A program made the position numbers and the translations under genes. Shown in pieces: positions 9,670 to 19,210 of a stretch of DNA of 64,000 nt. A model generated the notes under the pieces. That model worked only from the letters and a program-made list of their open reading frames with translations, did not search any database and had not been told where the DNA came from. Origin of the DNA: JAFNAG01 sp050011535. Lineage in GTDB: Bacteria > Acidobacteriota > UBA6911. Numbering within the stretch: position 1 is the stretch's first letter; each line of letters opens with the position of its first letter. The DNA lies in the NCBI GenBank assembly GCA_050011535.1, contig JBEKIX010000004.1, positions 21,248-85,247 on the forward strand. The letters run 5' to 3'.

Positions 9670-10950
9670 ATGTTTCGTGTCATCGCCGCCGCGGTAGTCG
9701 TACTATTCTTCCTGACGAACATATACCGGATCGATGGCAGCACTCCATCGCAGACAAACCCGGACCCACTCCAGAGAGCGCGGACGCTGCAAAGCCGCTT
9801 CCCTTTGATCGATGGGCACAATGACCTGCCCTGGGCGTTGCGCGAAAAGTTCGAACGGGACTTTTCCAGAATCGATCTCAGGAAGCCGCAGCCTCAACTC
9901 ATGACCGACATCCCCCGTTTGCGCGAAGGGGGCGTGGGCGCGCAATTTTGGTCAGTCTATGTTCCGGTGGACATGCAGGGGAAAGAGGCGGTGCGCGTCA
10001 CGATGGAAGAGATCGACACGGTCTACAGATTGGTCCGCGGCTATCCGGATGTGTTCGAGATGGCAACCACCGCCGATGACATCGAGCGCATCCATCGCTC
10101 CGGCAAAATCGCGTCGCTGATCGGCATGGAAGGAGGGCACTCCATTGACAGTTCCCTCGCGACCCTGCGAATGTTTTACAGGCTCGGCGCCCGGTACATG
10201 ACCCTGACCCACTCCTCCAACACTCCCTGGGCTGATTCGGCCACCGATACTCCCAAAGTGAACGGCCTGTCGGCATTCGGCAAGGCAGTCGTTCGGGAAA
10301 TGAACTGGCTCGGCATGCTCGTCGACCTTGCCCATGTGTCACCGGCCACGATGAACGCCGCGCTGGATGCGAGCCGCGCGCCCGTGATTTTCTCGCACTC
10401 CTCGGCCAGGGCATTGTGCGACATCGCGCGCAACGTGCCTGATGAAGTGCTCCAACGGCTGCCCAGGAACGGCGGCGTGGTGATGGTCAGCTTTGTGCCG
10501 GGGTTCACATCCGAAGCCGTGCGTGTGTACGAACTGAAACGTGATCAGGAATCCAAGAGGCTTGCTGCCCTGAGGGGGAGTACCGAAAAGACCGTGCAGG
10601 ATGGGCTCGCGAAATGGGACCGCGCAAATCCGGCCCCTCGCGCCACTCTGGCGCAGGTTGCCGACCATATTGACCACATCCGCAAGGCTGCGGGATTGGA
10701 TCACGTCGGAATTGGATCCGACTTCGACGGGATCACCAGCACTGTGGCTGGGCTCGAAGACGTGTCGAAGTTTCCTGGTTTGACGGCGGAACTGATGCGA
10801 CGCGGCTATGCCGATGCGGATATCGGCAAGATTCTGGGCGGCAACCTCCTTCGGGTCATGAGACAGGTGGAAGCAGTCGCGGCGCAAATGCAGAAGGAGG
10901 GTGGTCCGAGCGACGCGCGCATCGAAACTCTCGACAAACGCCAGGAATAG
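9670..10950 (+). CDS. Membrane dipeptidase (peptidase M19, renal dipeptidase family)
   Basis: Zinc-dependent dipeptidase of the M19 family, 426 aa, which hydrolyses dipeptides, including some with D-residues at the C-terminal side. The N-terminus is a hydrophobic export signal (about residues 4-18). The catalytic barrel shows LIDGHNDLPWALR with the metal-binding His-x-Asp, EGGHS with the bridging Glu, LTHSSNTPWADSA, FSHSSARA and GIGSDFDG. All metal ligands expected for the family appear present. A clear ribosome site GGAGG (9659-9663) supports the ATG. It is followed by an unrelated radical SAM gene after about 90 bases. A periplasmic role in peptide salvage or turnover is likely; the natural substrate is unknown. 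Confidence 0.93.
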   Translation: MFRVIAAAVVVLFFLTNIYRIDGSTPSQTNPDPLQRARTLQSRFPLIDGHNDLPWALREKFERDFSRIDLRKPQPQLMTDIPRLREGGVGAQFWSVYVPVDMQGKEAVRVTMEEIDTVYRLVRGYPDVFEMATTADDIERIHRSGKIASLIGMEGGHSIDSSLATLRMFYRLGARYMTLTHSSNTPWADSATDTPKVNGLSAFGKAVVREMNWLGMLVDLAHVSPATMNAALDASRAPVIFSHSSARALCDIARNVPDEVLQRLPRNGGVVMVSFVPGFTSEAVRVYELKRDQESKRLAALRGSTEKTVQDGLAKWDRANPAPRATLAQVADHIDHIRKAAGLDHVGIGSDFDGITSTVAGLEDVSKFPGLTAELMRRGYADADIGKILGGNLLRVMRQVEAVAAQMQKEGGPSDARIETLDKRQE

Positions 10951-11041
10951 GGGCAGGCCCTTAATCAAAAGGAAAAATGTGATTTCCCTCCGCTTGCATC
11001 CTGGAATCTTCACGTCTTGGCGGTTACCATAAATCGGTTGC

Positions 11042-12049
11042 ATGAAAGAAGAGTGTTGGAAGATGGGTTTCGTTTTTGGCCCCTTGCCCTCGCGCAGATT
11101 GGGGCAATCACTCGGAGTCGATCCGCTGCCGCTGAAGATCTGCAACTGGAACTGCATCTATTGCCAGCTGGGACGAACCGTCCCGCTGACAAACGAGCGG
11201 CGCGAATATTTTCCGCGAGAGGACATTCTCGCCGATGTGCGGGAGGCTCTGCGTGCGCATAAACCGGGCGCCATTGATTGGGTGACCATCGTCGGCTCGG
11301 GCGAGACCACTCTTCACGCCGGCATCGGCTGGCTGATTCGCGAGATCAAGGGGCTGACCGCAATTCCGGTGTCCGTGATTACGAACGGATCACTGCTGTA
11401 TCTTCCCGATGTACGGGAAGAGCTCAGGGCTGCCGATGCCGTGCTGTCCTCGCTCGCCGCCGGCAACGCGCGCCTCTACCGCCGAATCAACCGTCCGGCG
11501 GCGGGACTGGGATTCGAGCTGCTGGTGGAAGGATTGGTCACCTTTCGCCGGGAGTATCACGGCAAGCTCTGGATCGAAGTGATGCTCATGAAGGGTATCA
11601 ACGACGGCGAGGGAGAGCTGAAAGAAATCGCAGCCCTGCTCGAACACATCGAACCGGATCAAGTCCACATCGCGATTCCCAGCCGCCCGCCGGCGGAGCC
11701 TGATGTTCAGCGGCCGGACGACGGAGGCCTCGTGCGGGCAACCGCTATCCTAGGCGTCCGATCCCAGGTGATCCAGTCTTCCGGAGGCACATTCGACCTC
11801 TCGGGATACCAGAGTGTGGCAGAAGCCGTATTGGCCATAATTGGGCGCCATCCGATGGGTGAAGAAGAACTGCGGCGCACACTCGAGCGCTGGACTCCGG
11901 GCCAAGTGGAAGAAGCTCTGAAGGAGCTTGCCGCCACAGGTCAGGCTCAGGTCGTCGAGCGCTATGGCGAACGCTTCTGGAGCGCGGCAGCCTGTCATTA
12001 TCCTGTGCTCAACTCCACGGGATGCTGCGGAGGCGGGGATCGGAATTAA
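11042..12049 (+). CDS. Radical SAM protein of the COG0731 type
   Basis: The protein has the radical SAM cluster motif in the form CNWNCIYC (Cys-x3-Cys-x2-Cys, about residues 39-46 of the longest frame), a glycine-rich SAM-binding stretch (VGSGETTLH) and the family N-terminus FGPLPSRRLGQSLG. This N-terminus marks the COG0731 group of small radical SAM proteins related to the wybutosine enzyme. The true start may be the ATG at 11063, which has GGAAG just upstream and places the family N-terminus first. The C-terminal 100 residues look like a small winged-helix module. A near-terminal cysteine pair (STGCCGGG) may bind metal. Substrate and pathway are unknown, and neighbours give no help. Confidence 0.85.
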   Translation: MKEECWKMGFVFGPLPSRRLGQSLGVDPLPLKICNWNCIYCQLGRTVPLTNERREYFPREDILADVREALRAHKPGAIDWVTIVGSGETTLHAGIGWLIREIKGLTAIPVSVITNGSLLYLPDVREELRAADAVLSSLAAGNARLYRRINRPAAGLGFELLVEGLVTFRREYHGKLWIEVMLMKGINDGEGELKEIAALLEHIEPDQVHIAIPSRPPAEPDVQRPDDGGLVRATAILGVRSQVIQSSGGTFDLSGYQSVAEAVLAIIGRHPMGEEELRRTLERWTPGQVEEALKELAATGQAQVVERYGERFWSAAACHYPVLNSTGCCGGGDRN

Positions 12050-12089
12050 CCGCAACATTTTCGCTCCTCTTTGATTTTCAGGCTGCAAA

Positions 12090-13238
12090 TTGTCTCAGAA
12101 TTCCCCCGAATCGCCGATAAGAGCATTGGGACTCTTATTTTTTAGTTGCGGAGCCGGCGACTATATGGGAAACGAGCTTATTGAGTTGGGCCTTTTCAAA
12201 CGGCGCCCGGTGGATAGGGAGAGTTTCGTCGTCAGAATGGGGGCGTTATCAGGACGGCTTTTCTCGCTGATGTCCGACATCGCGGTCGAAAGTGAAAGCC
12301 TGAAAACTTCGGAGTTCCGTTCGCAGCTTGAACGAACCCAGAATCAGCTTACGAAAGTCTCTGACGGCGACGTGATGGTAAGCGTTATACAAAAGGGCCT
12401 GGCGGTGTGTCAGGAGTTCTGCAGGAATTCCCGGGGGTACCTGCAGGAGCGAGAGGCCGAGATCCGGCAGGTCATCGACCTCCTGCGGGAGGCTCTCGGC
12501 ACGCTTACCGGCGAAAGCGAAAACTTCAACCAGCGCCTCACTGAATCCACGACCCGTTTCATACGCTTAAACGAGATCGAGGATCTGCGCGAGCTCAAGA
12601 AGCAGATCGCCGACGAAGTCAATCAACTTGCGCGCGTCGTCGCGGAAAAAAAGCAGCAAGACGAAATCCTCTACGCGAGCATGACAAAGCGCTTCGTTCA
12701 TCTCCAGGAAAAGTTCAAGCAGACCGAGCAGGAAGTTTTTATCGATGCGTTGACTCGCGTCGGCAATCGCAGAAGCACGGACCGAGCCATCAAACGCGCC
12801 ATTATGGAAGCCGGCGGAAAACCGATAATCCTGGGCGTTCTGGATCTGGATGACTTCAAAAAGATCAATGACGCTCACGGCCACCAGGTCGGCGATCAGG
12901 CACTTATCGGCGTTGCGGAAACGATCGGCAAGGAAATCCGTTCGAGTGACTTTTTCGGCCGTTATGGCGGCGATGAGTTTGTGCTCGTCTTTACCAATAC
13001 GACCATGCTCCAGGCGGAGATGCGCTTTCAGCAACTTCGCGCCAAGATCGAAGCGTCAAGATTCGAGTTCATGGACGGTCAGATCAAGCGCAGTATAAAC
13101 TGCACGGTCAGCTGCGGCCTGGCCGAGTCAATGCAGGGGGACTCAGCCGAAACTCTGGTGAGGCGGGCCGACAAGGCTCTCTATGTCGCCAAGAGTCGCG
13201 GCAGAAACTGCGTGGTCGCCTGGGGAAGATCCATGTAA
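12090..13238 (+). CDS. Diguanylate cyclase (GGDEF domain)
   Basis: Makes the second messenger cyclic di-GMP from GTP. The C-terminal GGDEF domain (about residues 225-380) has an intact catalytic motif RYGGDEF and an RSSD inhibitory I-site exactly five residues before it, so product inhibition is expected. The N-terminal 200 residues are helical, with heptad-like stretches, and contain no recognised sensor or membrane segment, so the enzyme is probably cytoplasmic. The longest frame starts with TTG at 12090. The ATG at 12165 has GGAG upstream and is an equally good candidate. It is a stand-alone gene flanked by unrelated genes in the same direction. A PilZ protein, a typical cyclic di-GMP receptor, is encoded at 62.1-62.5 kb in the same window. 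Confidence 0.92.
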   Translation: MSQNSPESPIRALGLLFFSCGAGDYMGNELIELGLFKRRPVDRESFVVRMGALSGRLFSLMSDIAVESESLKTSEFRSQLERTQNQLTKVSDGDVMVSVIQKGLAVCQEFCRNSRGYLQEREAEIRQVIDLLREALGTLTGESENFNQRLTESTTRFIRLNEIEDLRELKKQIADEVNQLARVVAEKKQQDEILYASMTKRFVHLQEKFKQTEQEVFIDALTRVGNRRSTDRAIKRAIMEAGGKPIILGVLDLDDFKKINDAHGHQVGDQALIGVAETIGKEIRSSDFFGRYGGDEFVLVFTNTTMLQAEMRFQQLRAKIEASRFEFMDGQIKRSINCTVSCGLAESMQGDSAETLVRRADKALYVAKSRGRNCVVAWGRSM

Positions 13239-13423
13239 ATCCTGAGAGTGCTCTCCAGAAATCTTCACTACCCCCTGTCTTGCACAAGTGTTTTCAATCG
13301 CCCGACGTTGCGGGCATTTTGAGCGCTACCAGCTTCACATCACGAAGAATTCCAGACGCCATGGGAAGACGCCGGCAGCGCGGCGTTGCGTTTTGATGTC
13401 AAAGCCTATATAAAATCGATCCC

Positions 13424-15811
13424 ATGAGCCGCAAGAAAGGCAAGCAGGTTGAATCCGGACGCCGCGTGGCAGGGAAGCATGCAGAAGAGGAGATGCCGAA
13501 TGTCCGGGTAGCTACCGATAGCCCGGGCCACGGTTGGAGTGCATGTCTTCTGCTGCTCCTGCTCGTAGCTGCAACGTTGGCAGCCTATTATCCAGCCTGG
13601 CACGGCGGCATCCTCTGGGACGACGACCGCCACATCACCCGCAGCGATTTGCGCTCGGCCGAGGGATTGTGGCGCATTTGGTTCGATCCGGGCGCCACTC
13701 AGCAATACTACCCACTGATGCACTCGGCCTTCTGGGTTGAGCATAAGCTCTGGGCGGACGACACCCTGGGCTACCATCTGGTCAACATCATTGTGCATGC
13801 TCTCATGGCATTTCTGGTCGCAGTGATTCTGCGGCGATTGGCTGTGCCAGGAGCCATCCTAGCGGCCCTCATCTTCGCCCTCCATCCGATACAAGTGGAG
13901 TCGGTCGCATGGATCTCCGAGTTGAAGAACACGCTTTCCGGCGTCTTTTATTTCGGGGCGGCTCTGACCTATTTGCGCTTCGACGAGAGCCGGCTGAAAC
14001 GACATTATGCGCTGGCGCTGGCTCTTTTCGTTCTGGCGCTGCTGAGCAAGACGGTCACGGCAACCCTGCCCGCTGCGCTACTGGTCGTGTTCTGGTGGCG
14101 GCGTGGGAAGCTCAGTTGGCGCCGTGACGCCTTGCCGCTCGTGCCATGGTTCGTGCTGGGTGGTGCCGCAGGATTGGTTACCGCCTGGATCGAACGGTCC
14201 ATGGTCGGCGCCCAGGGCTCAGAGTATCAGTTTACGCTGATCGAACGATGTCTGATCGCGGGTCGCGTGATCTGGTTCTATATTGGCAAACTGTTCTGGC
14301 CGGCCAACCTGATGTTCAATTATCCCCGATGGCAAGTGAGCCAGCGCGTGTTATGGCAGTACCTCTACCCGCTTGCCCTGGTCGCCTTGCTGGGGGCGCT
14401 CTGGCTTTTGCGGAAGCGTTCCCGCGCTCCCTTGGCGGCACTGTTGTTTTTCTGCGGCTCGCTTTTTCCGGTCATGGGATTTTTCAATGTCTACCCGTTC
14501 CGTTACTCCTTTGTGGCGGACCATTTCCAGTACATCGCGAGCATAGGCATTATCGCACTGGTTGCCGCGAGCCTGATGAATCTCGTGGCACGGTTCCATT
14601 TCCAGCCCAGAATGGCAACTGTATGCACGATGCTGCTCCTCGGGGGTGCTCTGGCTGTGCCAACCTGGAGTCAAAGCCGGCAGTATGTTGATGGGATAAC
14701 GCTCTATCGCGGCATTCTCAGCCGCAATCCTGCGAGTTGGATGGCTCGCAACAACCTGGGCAACGTTTTGCAGACATTGGGCCGGTTCGACGACGCGGTC
14801 GCACAATACAACGAAACCTTGCGGCTCAAGCCGGATTTCGCGGACGCCTATAACAACCTTGGCGACGCCTTACAAAAGCAGGGCCGTCTTGCAGAAGCCG
14901 CGACAGCCTATCAGGAGGCATTGCGACTGGATCCAGCTTTGGCGGGCGCTCATTACAACCTGGGAAATACTCTGCGAGATCTGGGACGGCTCGAAGAAGC
15001 GGTGTCGCAATTCAATGCGGCAATTATGGAAGAGCCGGGCCTCGCCGAAGCACATTGCAACCTAGGAGTCGCATTGGACGCACTGGGCCGCGGGAATGAG
15101 GCCGTGGCGGAATTCAAGGACGCGGCGAGACTCAGGCCCGATTACATCACTGCTTATATCAATCTCGGCAACACCTTGTTGCATCTTGGACGATTCGAGG
15201 AGGCGATCACCCAATACGGGGAAGTACTCCGGCTCAAACCAGAATCTGCAGACGCCCGCAACTTGCTGGGTAACGCTTACCAGCAGATGGGCCGCTTCGA
15301 GGAGGCGGAAAAGCAACTCAAGGAGGCCTTGCGTCTGAAACCCGATTTCCCCGGGGCGTACAACAATCTGGGCAACGTCTTTCTCGGAATGGGCCGGTTT
15401 GCGGACGCGATTGCTCAATACAAGGAAGCCTTGCGGCTCGAGCCGGACTTTGCCGCAGCTTATTTCAACATGGGAAACGCTTTCCAATCGATGGGTCGGT
15501 GGGAGGACGCATCGGCACAGTACAAAACGGCCATCCGGCTCAAACCTGACTTTGCCGCGGCTCACTTCAATTTGGGCCAGCTTTTACAGCGATTGGGCAG
15601 GCTCCAGGATTCCGTAGATCAGTACGCCGAGGTGATCAAATCGATGCCGGCATCGGCTGATGTCCACAATAATTGGGGTGTCGCTCTGGCGGGATTGGGC
15701 CGATATGAGGAAGCCGCCACGCATTTCAAGGAAGCTTTGCGGATAAGGCCCGACTACGCCGATGCCCGCGCCAACCTGGATCGGGTTCTCAAACTGTTGC
15801 TCCGAAAATAA
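13424..15811 (+). CDS. Large membrane protein with C-terminal TPR array (TMTC-like)
   Basis: 795 aa. The first half (about residues 38-425) holds many hydrophobic segments and the PMT/TMTC-type elements ILWDDDRHI and FALHPIQVESVAWISE, features shared by membrane O-mannosyltransferase-like proteins. The second half (about residues 440-790) is a run of about ten TPR units of 34 residues, recognisable by repeated NLGN...GRFEEA and ALRLKPDFA signatures. The TPR units are very similar to one another, so the DNA at roughly 14,740-15,790 is itself a degenerate 102-base tandem repeat. Glycosyl transfer to a protein or lipid is possible from the first half. The sequence does not identify a substrate, and many bacterial members are uncharacterised. 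Confidence 0.85.
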   Translation: MSRKKGKQVESGRRVAGKHAEEEMPNVRVATDSPGHGWSACLLLLLLVAATLAAYYPAWHGGILWDDDRHITRSDLRSAEGLWRIWFDPGATQQYYPLMHSAFWVEHKLWADDTLGYHLVNIIVHALMAFLVAVILRRLAVPGAILAALIFALHPIQVESVAWISELKNTLSGVFYFGAALTYLRFDESRLKRHYALALALFVLALLSKTVTATLPAALLVVFWWRRGKLSWRRDALPLVPWFVLGGAAGLVTAWIERSMVGAQGSEYQFTLIERCLIAGRVIWFYIGKLFWPANLMFNYPRWQVSQRVLWQYLYPLALVALLGALWLLRKRSRAPLAALLFFCGSLFPVMGFFNVYPFRYSFVADHFQYIASIGIIALVAASLMNLVARFHFQPRMATVCTMLLLGGALAVPTWSQSRQYVDGITLYRGILSRNPASWMARNNLGNVLQTLGRFDDAVAQYNETLRLKPDFADAYNNLGDALQKQGRLAEAATAYQEALRLDPALAGAHYNLGNTLRDLGRLEEAVSQFNAAIMEEPGLAEAHCNLGVALDALGRGNEAVAEFKDAARLRPDYITAYINLGNTLLHLGRFEEAITQYGEVLRLKPESADARNLLGNAYQQMGRFEEAEKQLKEALRLKPDFPGAYNNLGNVFLGMGRFADAIAQYKEALRLEPDFAAAYFNMGNAFQSMGRWEDASAQYKTAIRLKPDFAAAHFNLGQLLQRLGRLQDSVDQYAEVIKSMPASADVHNNWGVALAGLGRYEEAATHFKEALRIRPDYADARANLDRVLKLLLRK

Positions 15812-15841
15812 CTGCATCCACAAACGTCGCGGTCGTAATCA

Positions 15842-15890
15842 TAGTCGTGATCGGTAATGCACGGATATCAGAGAAAACCGATCACAACTA
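15842..15890 (+). terminator. Hairpin between the TPR gene and rpiB
   Basis: The arms TAGTCGTGATCGG (15842-15854) and CCGATCACAACTA (15878-15890) pair with one mismatch around a 23-base loop. There is no U-run after the stem, so it may be a REP-like palindrome or a rho-independent terminator without the usual tail. Confidence 0.4.
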
Positions 15891-16002
15891 CGAGTCATGA
15901 CAGAATGGGCACGGCGGCAAACTGCCATTTTCATGCGTTGCAGGGCTTGCCGTGCGCGTCTTTTTCGTAAGGTCTGCGTATTGAGTGTGTGATAATCCAC
16001 AC

Positions 16003-16434
16003 ATGAAAATTGCATTGGGCTCAGATCATGCCGGGTATTCTTACAAAGAAAAGATCCGTGAATTCCTCACGGCAGAGGGGCATGAAGTGCGGGATTTCGG
16101 CACATCTTCCGAGGAACCGGTGGATTATCCGCTCTTTATCCGGCCCGCGGCCGAGGCGGTCGCCCGCGGAGAGTGCGACCGCGGTGTGGTGCTCGGCGGC
16201 TCCGGCAACGGTGAGGCAATCGTCGCCAACCGTGTTCGCGGAATCCGCTGTGCCGTCTGTTGGAACGAGCAGAGTGCAGAACTGGCGCGCAGGCACAACG
16301 ACGCCAACATGATCTCACTCGGCCAACGGATGATGCCGCTCGAAACGGCGCTGGAGATCGTGCGCGTCTGGCTGAGAACGCCTTTCGAGGGCGGACGCCA
16401 CCTAAGGAGAATCCAGCTGATCGATCGCCCCTAA
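16003..16434 (+). CDS. rpiB: Ribose-5-phosphate isomerase B
   Basis: Interconverts ribose 5-phosphate and ribulose 5-phosphate in the pentose phosphate pathway. This is the RpiB/LacAB family, 143 aa, close to the usual 145-150. The N-terminal SDHAGY motif, the SGNGEAIVANR loop and the HNDANMISLGQR motif with active-site residues are present. An upstream GTG in frame (15985) would add six residues, but the family begins at MKIALGSDHAG, so the ATG at 16003 is chosen. No Shine-Dalgarno sequence precedes it; instead the short palindrome TGTGTG-ATAATC-CACACA ends at the start codon. The gene converges on the E1 gene, whose end lies 18 bases away. Confidence 0.95.
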   Translation: MKIALGSDHAGYSYKEKIREFLTAEGHEVRDFGTSSEEPVDYPLFIRPAAEAVARGECDRGVVLGGSGNGEAIVANRVRGIRCAVCWNEQSAELARRHNDANMISLGQRMMPLETALEIVRVWLRTPFEGGRHLRRIQLIDRP

Positions 16435-16452
16435 GTCACGGAGTAGCAGGCC

Positions 16453-18894
16453 CTAACGGTAGAAGATCGGGAAACGCCGCGGGTCCGTTTCGTGCATCAG
16501 ATCGTAGACCGCTTCGAATATTTGCTCACGCTGGGGTTTCGAAAAATAATCGCCGTCGGAGCCGTAAGCAGGACGATGCTCCCGTGCCGGCAGAGTGCGA
16601 GGGGCGGCATCGAGCCATTCATAGCCGCTGTTGGTTTCGATCGTCTGTTGCATCATGTAAGCGGTGGCACCGCCGGGAAAATCCTCGTCCACGAAAAGGA
16701 CGCGGCTGGTCTTCTTGAGCGATTCCACGATCACGCCGCGCACATCAAAGGGAATCAGGGTGCGGATATCGATCAGCTCGGCTTCGATGCCGACATTGCG
16801 CAAGAGATTGGCGGCTTCTTCGGCGATGGCACAACAGGCGCCATAGGTGACCACGGTGACATCCTTGCCGGTTCGGATCACCTCCGGCACTCCGAACGGG
16901 ATGGTAAACTCGCCGATGTTTTCCGGCTTTGGCGCCTTCCTTCGATAAGCATTCAGCACCTCGACCATGAGCGCCGTGTCATCCGAACGGAGGATCGTGT
17001 TGTACAGGCCGGCTGCCTGAGTCGAGTCGCGCGGTACGCAGATGTAAATGCCGCGCAGCAAATCGATCAGCCCTGCCATTTGCGATCCGGAATGCCATAT
17101 TCCTTCCAGGCGATGTCCCCGTGTGCGCACGATAACCGGAGCTTTCTGACCTCCGCGCGTGCGCCAGCGCAATGAAGCGAGATCATCAGACATGATCTGC
17201 AAGGCGTACAGCGCATAGTCCAGGTATTGAATTTCCGCGATCGGGCGCAGGCCTCGAAGTGCCATCCCGATCGCCTGGCCCAGGATTGTAGCCTCGCGAA
17301 TCCCCGTGTCCGTGATGCGCAGCGGGCCGTACTTCTGCTGTAGACGCGCAAACCCTTGGTTCACATCGCCCAACTGGCCGACGTCTTCCCCCATGGCCAC
17401 GAGTTGCGGATATCGGGTAAATGCGGCGTCGAAGCAGGCGTTCAGGATCTCAAAGCCGTACTGGAGGGGCGCGTTTTCCGCATAGACTGGGCGTACCTCG
17501 GGCACTCTGAGTGCGGATTCCGCGGTCTCACTGTACAGATCCGATCCGTAGCGTATCCGATTTTCCTCCATGCGGGCCGCTTTCCAGTCGACCAGGCTCT
17601 GTCTTACCGGTGCATCGTCCAGCCGGATGGAGAGCAGGACTTCCTCGGCCGCTGCCATAAGATCGCGCCGCAGTACATCCTGTTTTGCGGCCAGCGCTTC
17701 TGCAACGCTCGCCGCCTCAACTCCTCGAGCCGAGTCCCGCGCCAGGTCGAGAAAAAGGGTCACCAGGTGATCCCGCTCTGCATCAATCGGCTGGCGAAAG
17801 GCCGCCCATGCCCGATCTCTTGCCGCAAGCACGTGTGCCTTTTCTTCCTCCTCGATTTTTCCTAGTTCATGCTTCGATGCTACTCCCTCCGCGATGAGCC
17901 AATCTCTCATCCTGGGAATACAGTCGAATCTCTTTTCCCAATCCAGACGCTCCGTCGACTTGTAGCGCTGTTGGCTGCCGGAGGTCGAATGGCCGAGGGG
18001 TTGTGTCAGTTCTGTTACGTGAATGATCACGGGCACATGATTGCGGCGCGCCGATTCTGCGCCTGCCATGTACGTTTCGCACAACTTCGGATAGTTCCAT
18101 CCGGCGACGGAATAAATGTCGATTCCCGATTTATCGCCGGGACGCCGCTGGAAGCCCTCCAGGATGCGAAAAATATCGCCCTTGGTCATTTGAAACTGAT
18201 TGGGAACCGAGATTCCATAGCCGTCGTCCCAGATCGACAGCAGCATCGGCACCTGGAGCACTCCCGCGGCATTGATCGCTTCCCAGAATATGCCCTCGGC
18301 GCAGCTCGCGTTGCCGATAGTACCGAAAGCGATCTCGTCGCCGCCATCCGAGAATCCGGCGGCCGCCAGCCCGCGCAGTTCTCCCAGCCGCCGATAGAGA
18401 ACCGACGCGTACGCCAGTCCCAGAAGTCGCGGCATTTGGGCTCCCGTCGGCGAGACATCAGCCGAAGAGTTGTTCAAGGACATGAGATCTTTCCAGCGTC
18501 CGTCTGGGTGCAGCAGCCTGGTCGCAAAATGTCCCGTCATGGAGCGGCCGCCGCATGCGGGCTCATGATCAAGGTCCGTATCGGCGTAGAGCTGGGCGAA
18601 GTACTCCTCCACGCTCAACATGCCCAGGGCGAACATCATCGTCTGATCCCGGTAATATCCGGCACGGAAGTCGCCGTTGCGAAAAGCATGAGCCATGGCC
18701 ATCTGGGGAACTTCCTTGCCGGCGCCGAAAATGCCGAATTTCGCCTTTCCGGACAACACCTCTCTATGACCCACGATGCTGGCCTGGCGGCTTCGAGTAG
18801 CCATGCGGTAATCGTGGAGAGCAACTTCCCTGGTGGATTGCAGAGAGTTTTCATTCGATGACATTTCGTATGCGCCTGCCACGAAAGGCTTCAT
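16453..18894 (-). CDS. 2-oxoacid dehydrogenase E1 component, alpha and beta subunits fused
   Basis: Thiamine-diphosphate enzyme that decarboxylates a 2-oxoacid, probably a branched-chain one, and passes the acyl group to a lipoyl E2. At 813 aa it is a fusion. Residues up to about 400 resemble the E1 alpha subunit, with the cofactor-binding region around IGNASCAEGIFWEA and DDGYGISVP. Residues from about 470 on resemble the beta subunit (YPQLVAMGEDVGQLGDVNQGF, RITDTGIREATILGQAIG). Such fusions are known in Bacteroidota and Acidobacteriota. The start may be the first ATG (18894) or the ATG at 18864. No E2 or E3 gene adjoins it; the aceE-type pyruvate dehydrogenase operon 4 kb away encodes both and might supply them. 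Pyruvate as an alternative substrate cannot be excluded. Confidence 0.88.
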   Translation of the reverse strand: MKPFVAGAYEMSSNENSLQSTREVALHDYRMATRSRQASIVGHREVLSGKAKFGIFGAGKEVPQMAMAHAFRNGDFRAGYYRDQTMMFALGMLSVEEYFAQLYADTDLDHEPACGGRSMTGHFATRLLHPDGRWKDLMSLNNSSADVSPTGAQMPRLLGLAYASVLYRRLGELRGLAAAGFSDGGDEIAFGTIGNASCAEGIFWEAINAAGVLQVPMLLSIWDDGYGISVPNQFQMTKGDIFRILEGFQRRPGDKSGIDIYSVAGWNYPKLCETYMAGAESARRNHVPVIIHVTELTQPLGHSTSGSQQRYKSTERLDWEKRFDCIPRMRDWLIAEGVASKHELGKIEEEEKAHVLAARDRAWAAFRQPIDAERDHLVTLFLDLARDSARGVEAASVAEALAAKQDVLRRDLMAAAEEVLLSIRLDDAPVRQSLVDWKAARMEENRIRYGSDLYSETAESALRVPEVRPVYAENAPLQYGFEILNACFDAAFTRYPQLVAMGEDVGQLGDVNQGFARLQQKYGPLRITDTGIREATILGQAIGMALRGLRPIAEIQYLDYALYALQIMSDDLASLRWRTRGGQKAPVIVRTRGHRLEGIWHSGSQMAGLIDLLRGIYICVPRDSTQAAGLYNTILRSDDTALMVEVLNAYRRKAPKPENIGEFTIPFGVPEVIRTGKDVTVVTYGACCAIAEEAANLLRNVGIEAELIDIRTLIPFDVRGVIVESLKKTSRVLFVDEDFPGGATAYMMQQTIETNSGYEWLDAAPRTLPAREHRPAYGSDGDYFSKPQREQIFEAVYDLMHETDPRRFPIFYR

Positions 18895-19210
18895 TGATAA
18901 AAGCTAACATAATCCTTGAGGTACGCGAAGTGGTTCGGCGGAGAAATGGCAGGCTCGAAAAGCATTTTGGTGAACAATGCCGCCACGTGTTTTTTGCGGC
19001 GTGCCACAATCCAGCCTGCCGGGGATTCAGGGTATTTGAAGAGGGCACGAAAACTTGGCCTCATAATCTTCGGCAGGCCGGTTCGTTGAGGCGCCGTGCC
19101 GGGGAGTGGCTGTTTGCCGCATCTTACATGAGTCGGGAGTCGCCTGATCCGAACCAGAGAGAGCGAAACTTTCCTTCATCCGCGGATGGCGGCCTGTCCA
19201 TGGCTGACTA
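18895..19210. other. Non-coding gap with no recognised element
   Basis: This is 316 bases between the start of the fused E1 gene and the end of the DsbA-like gene, both on the minus strand. The promoter of the E1 gene should lie here, reading leftward, but no convincing -35/-10 pair was found. Short open frames exist on both strands without ribosome sites or recognisable protein motifs. No tRNA-like cloverleaf was seen. Confidence 0.4.

Noticed and set aside
14740..15790. Regularly spaced repeats suggesting a CRISPR array
   Set aside because: The 102-base periodicity is the coding repeat of TPR units in an open reading frame.
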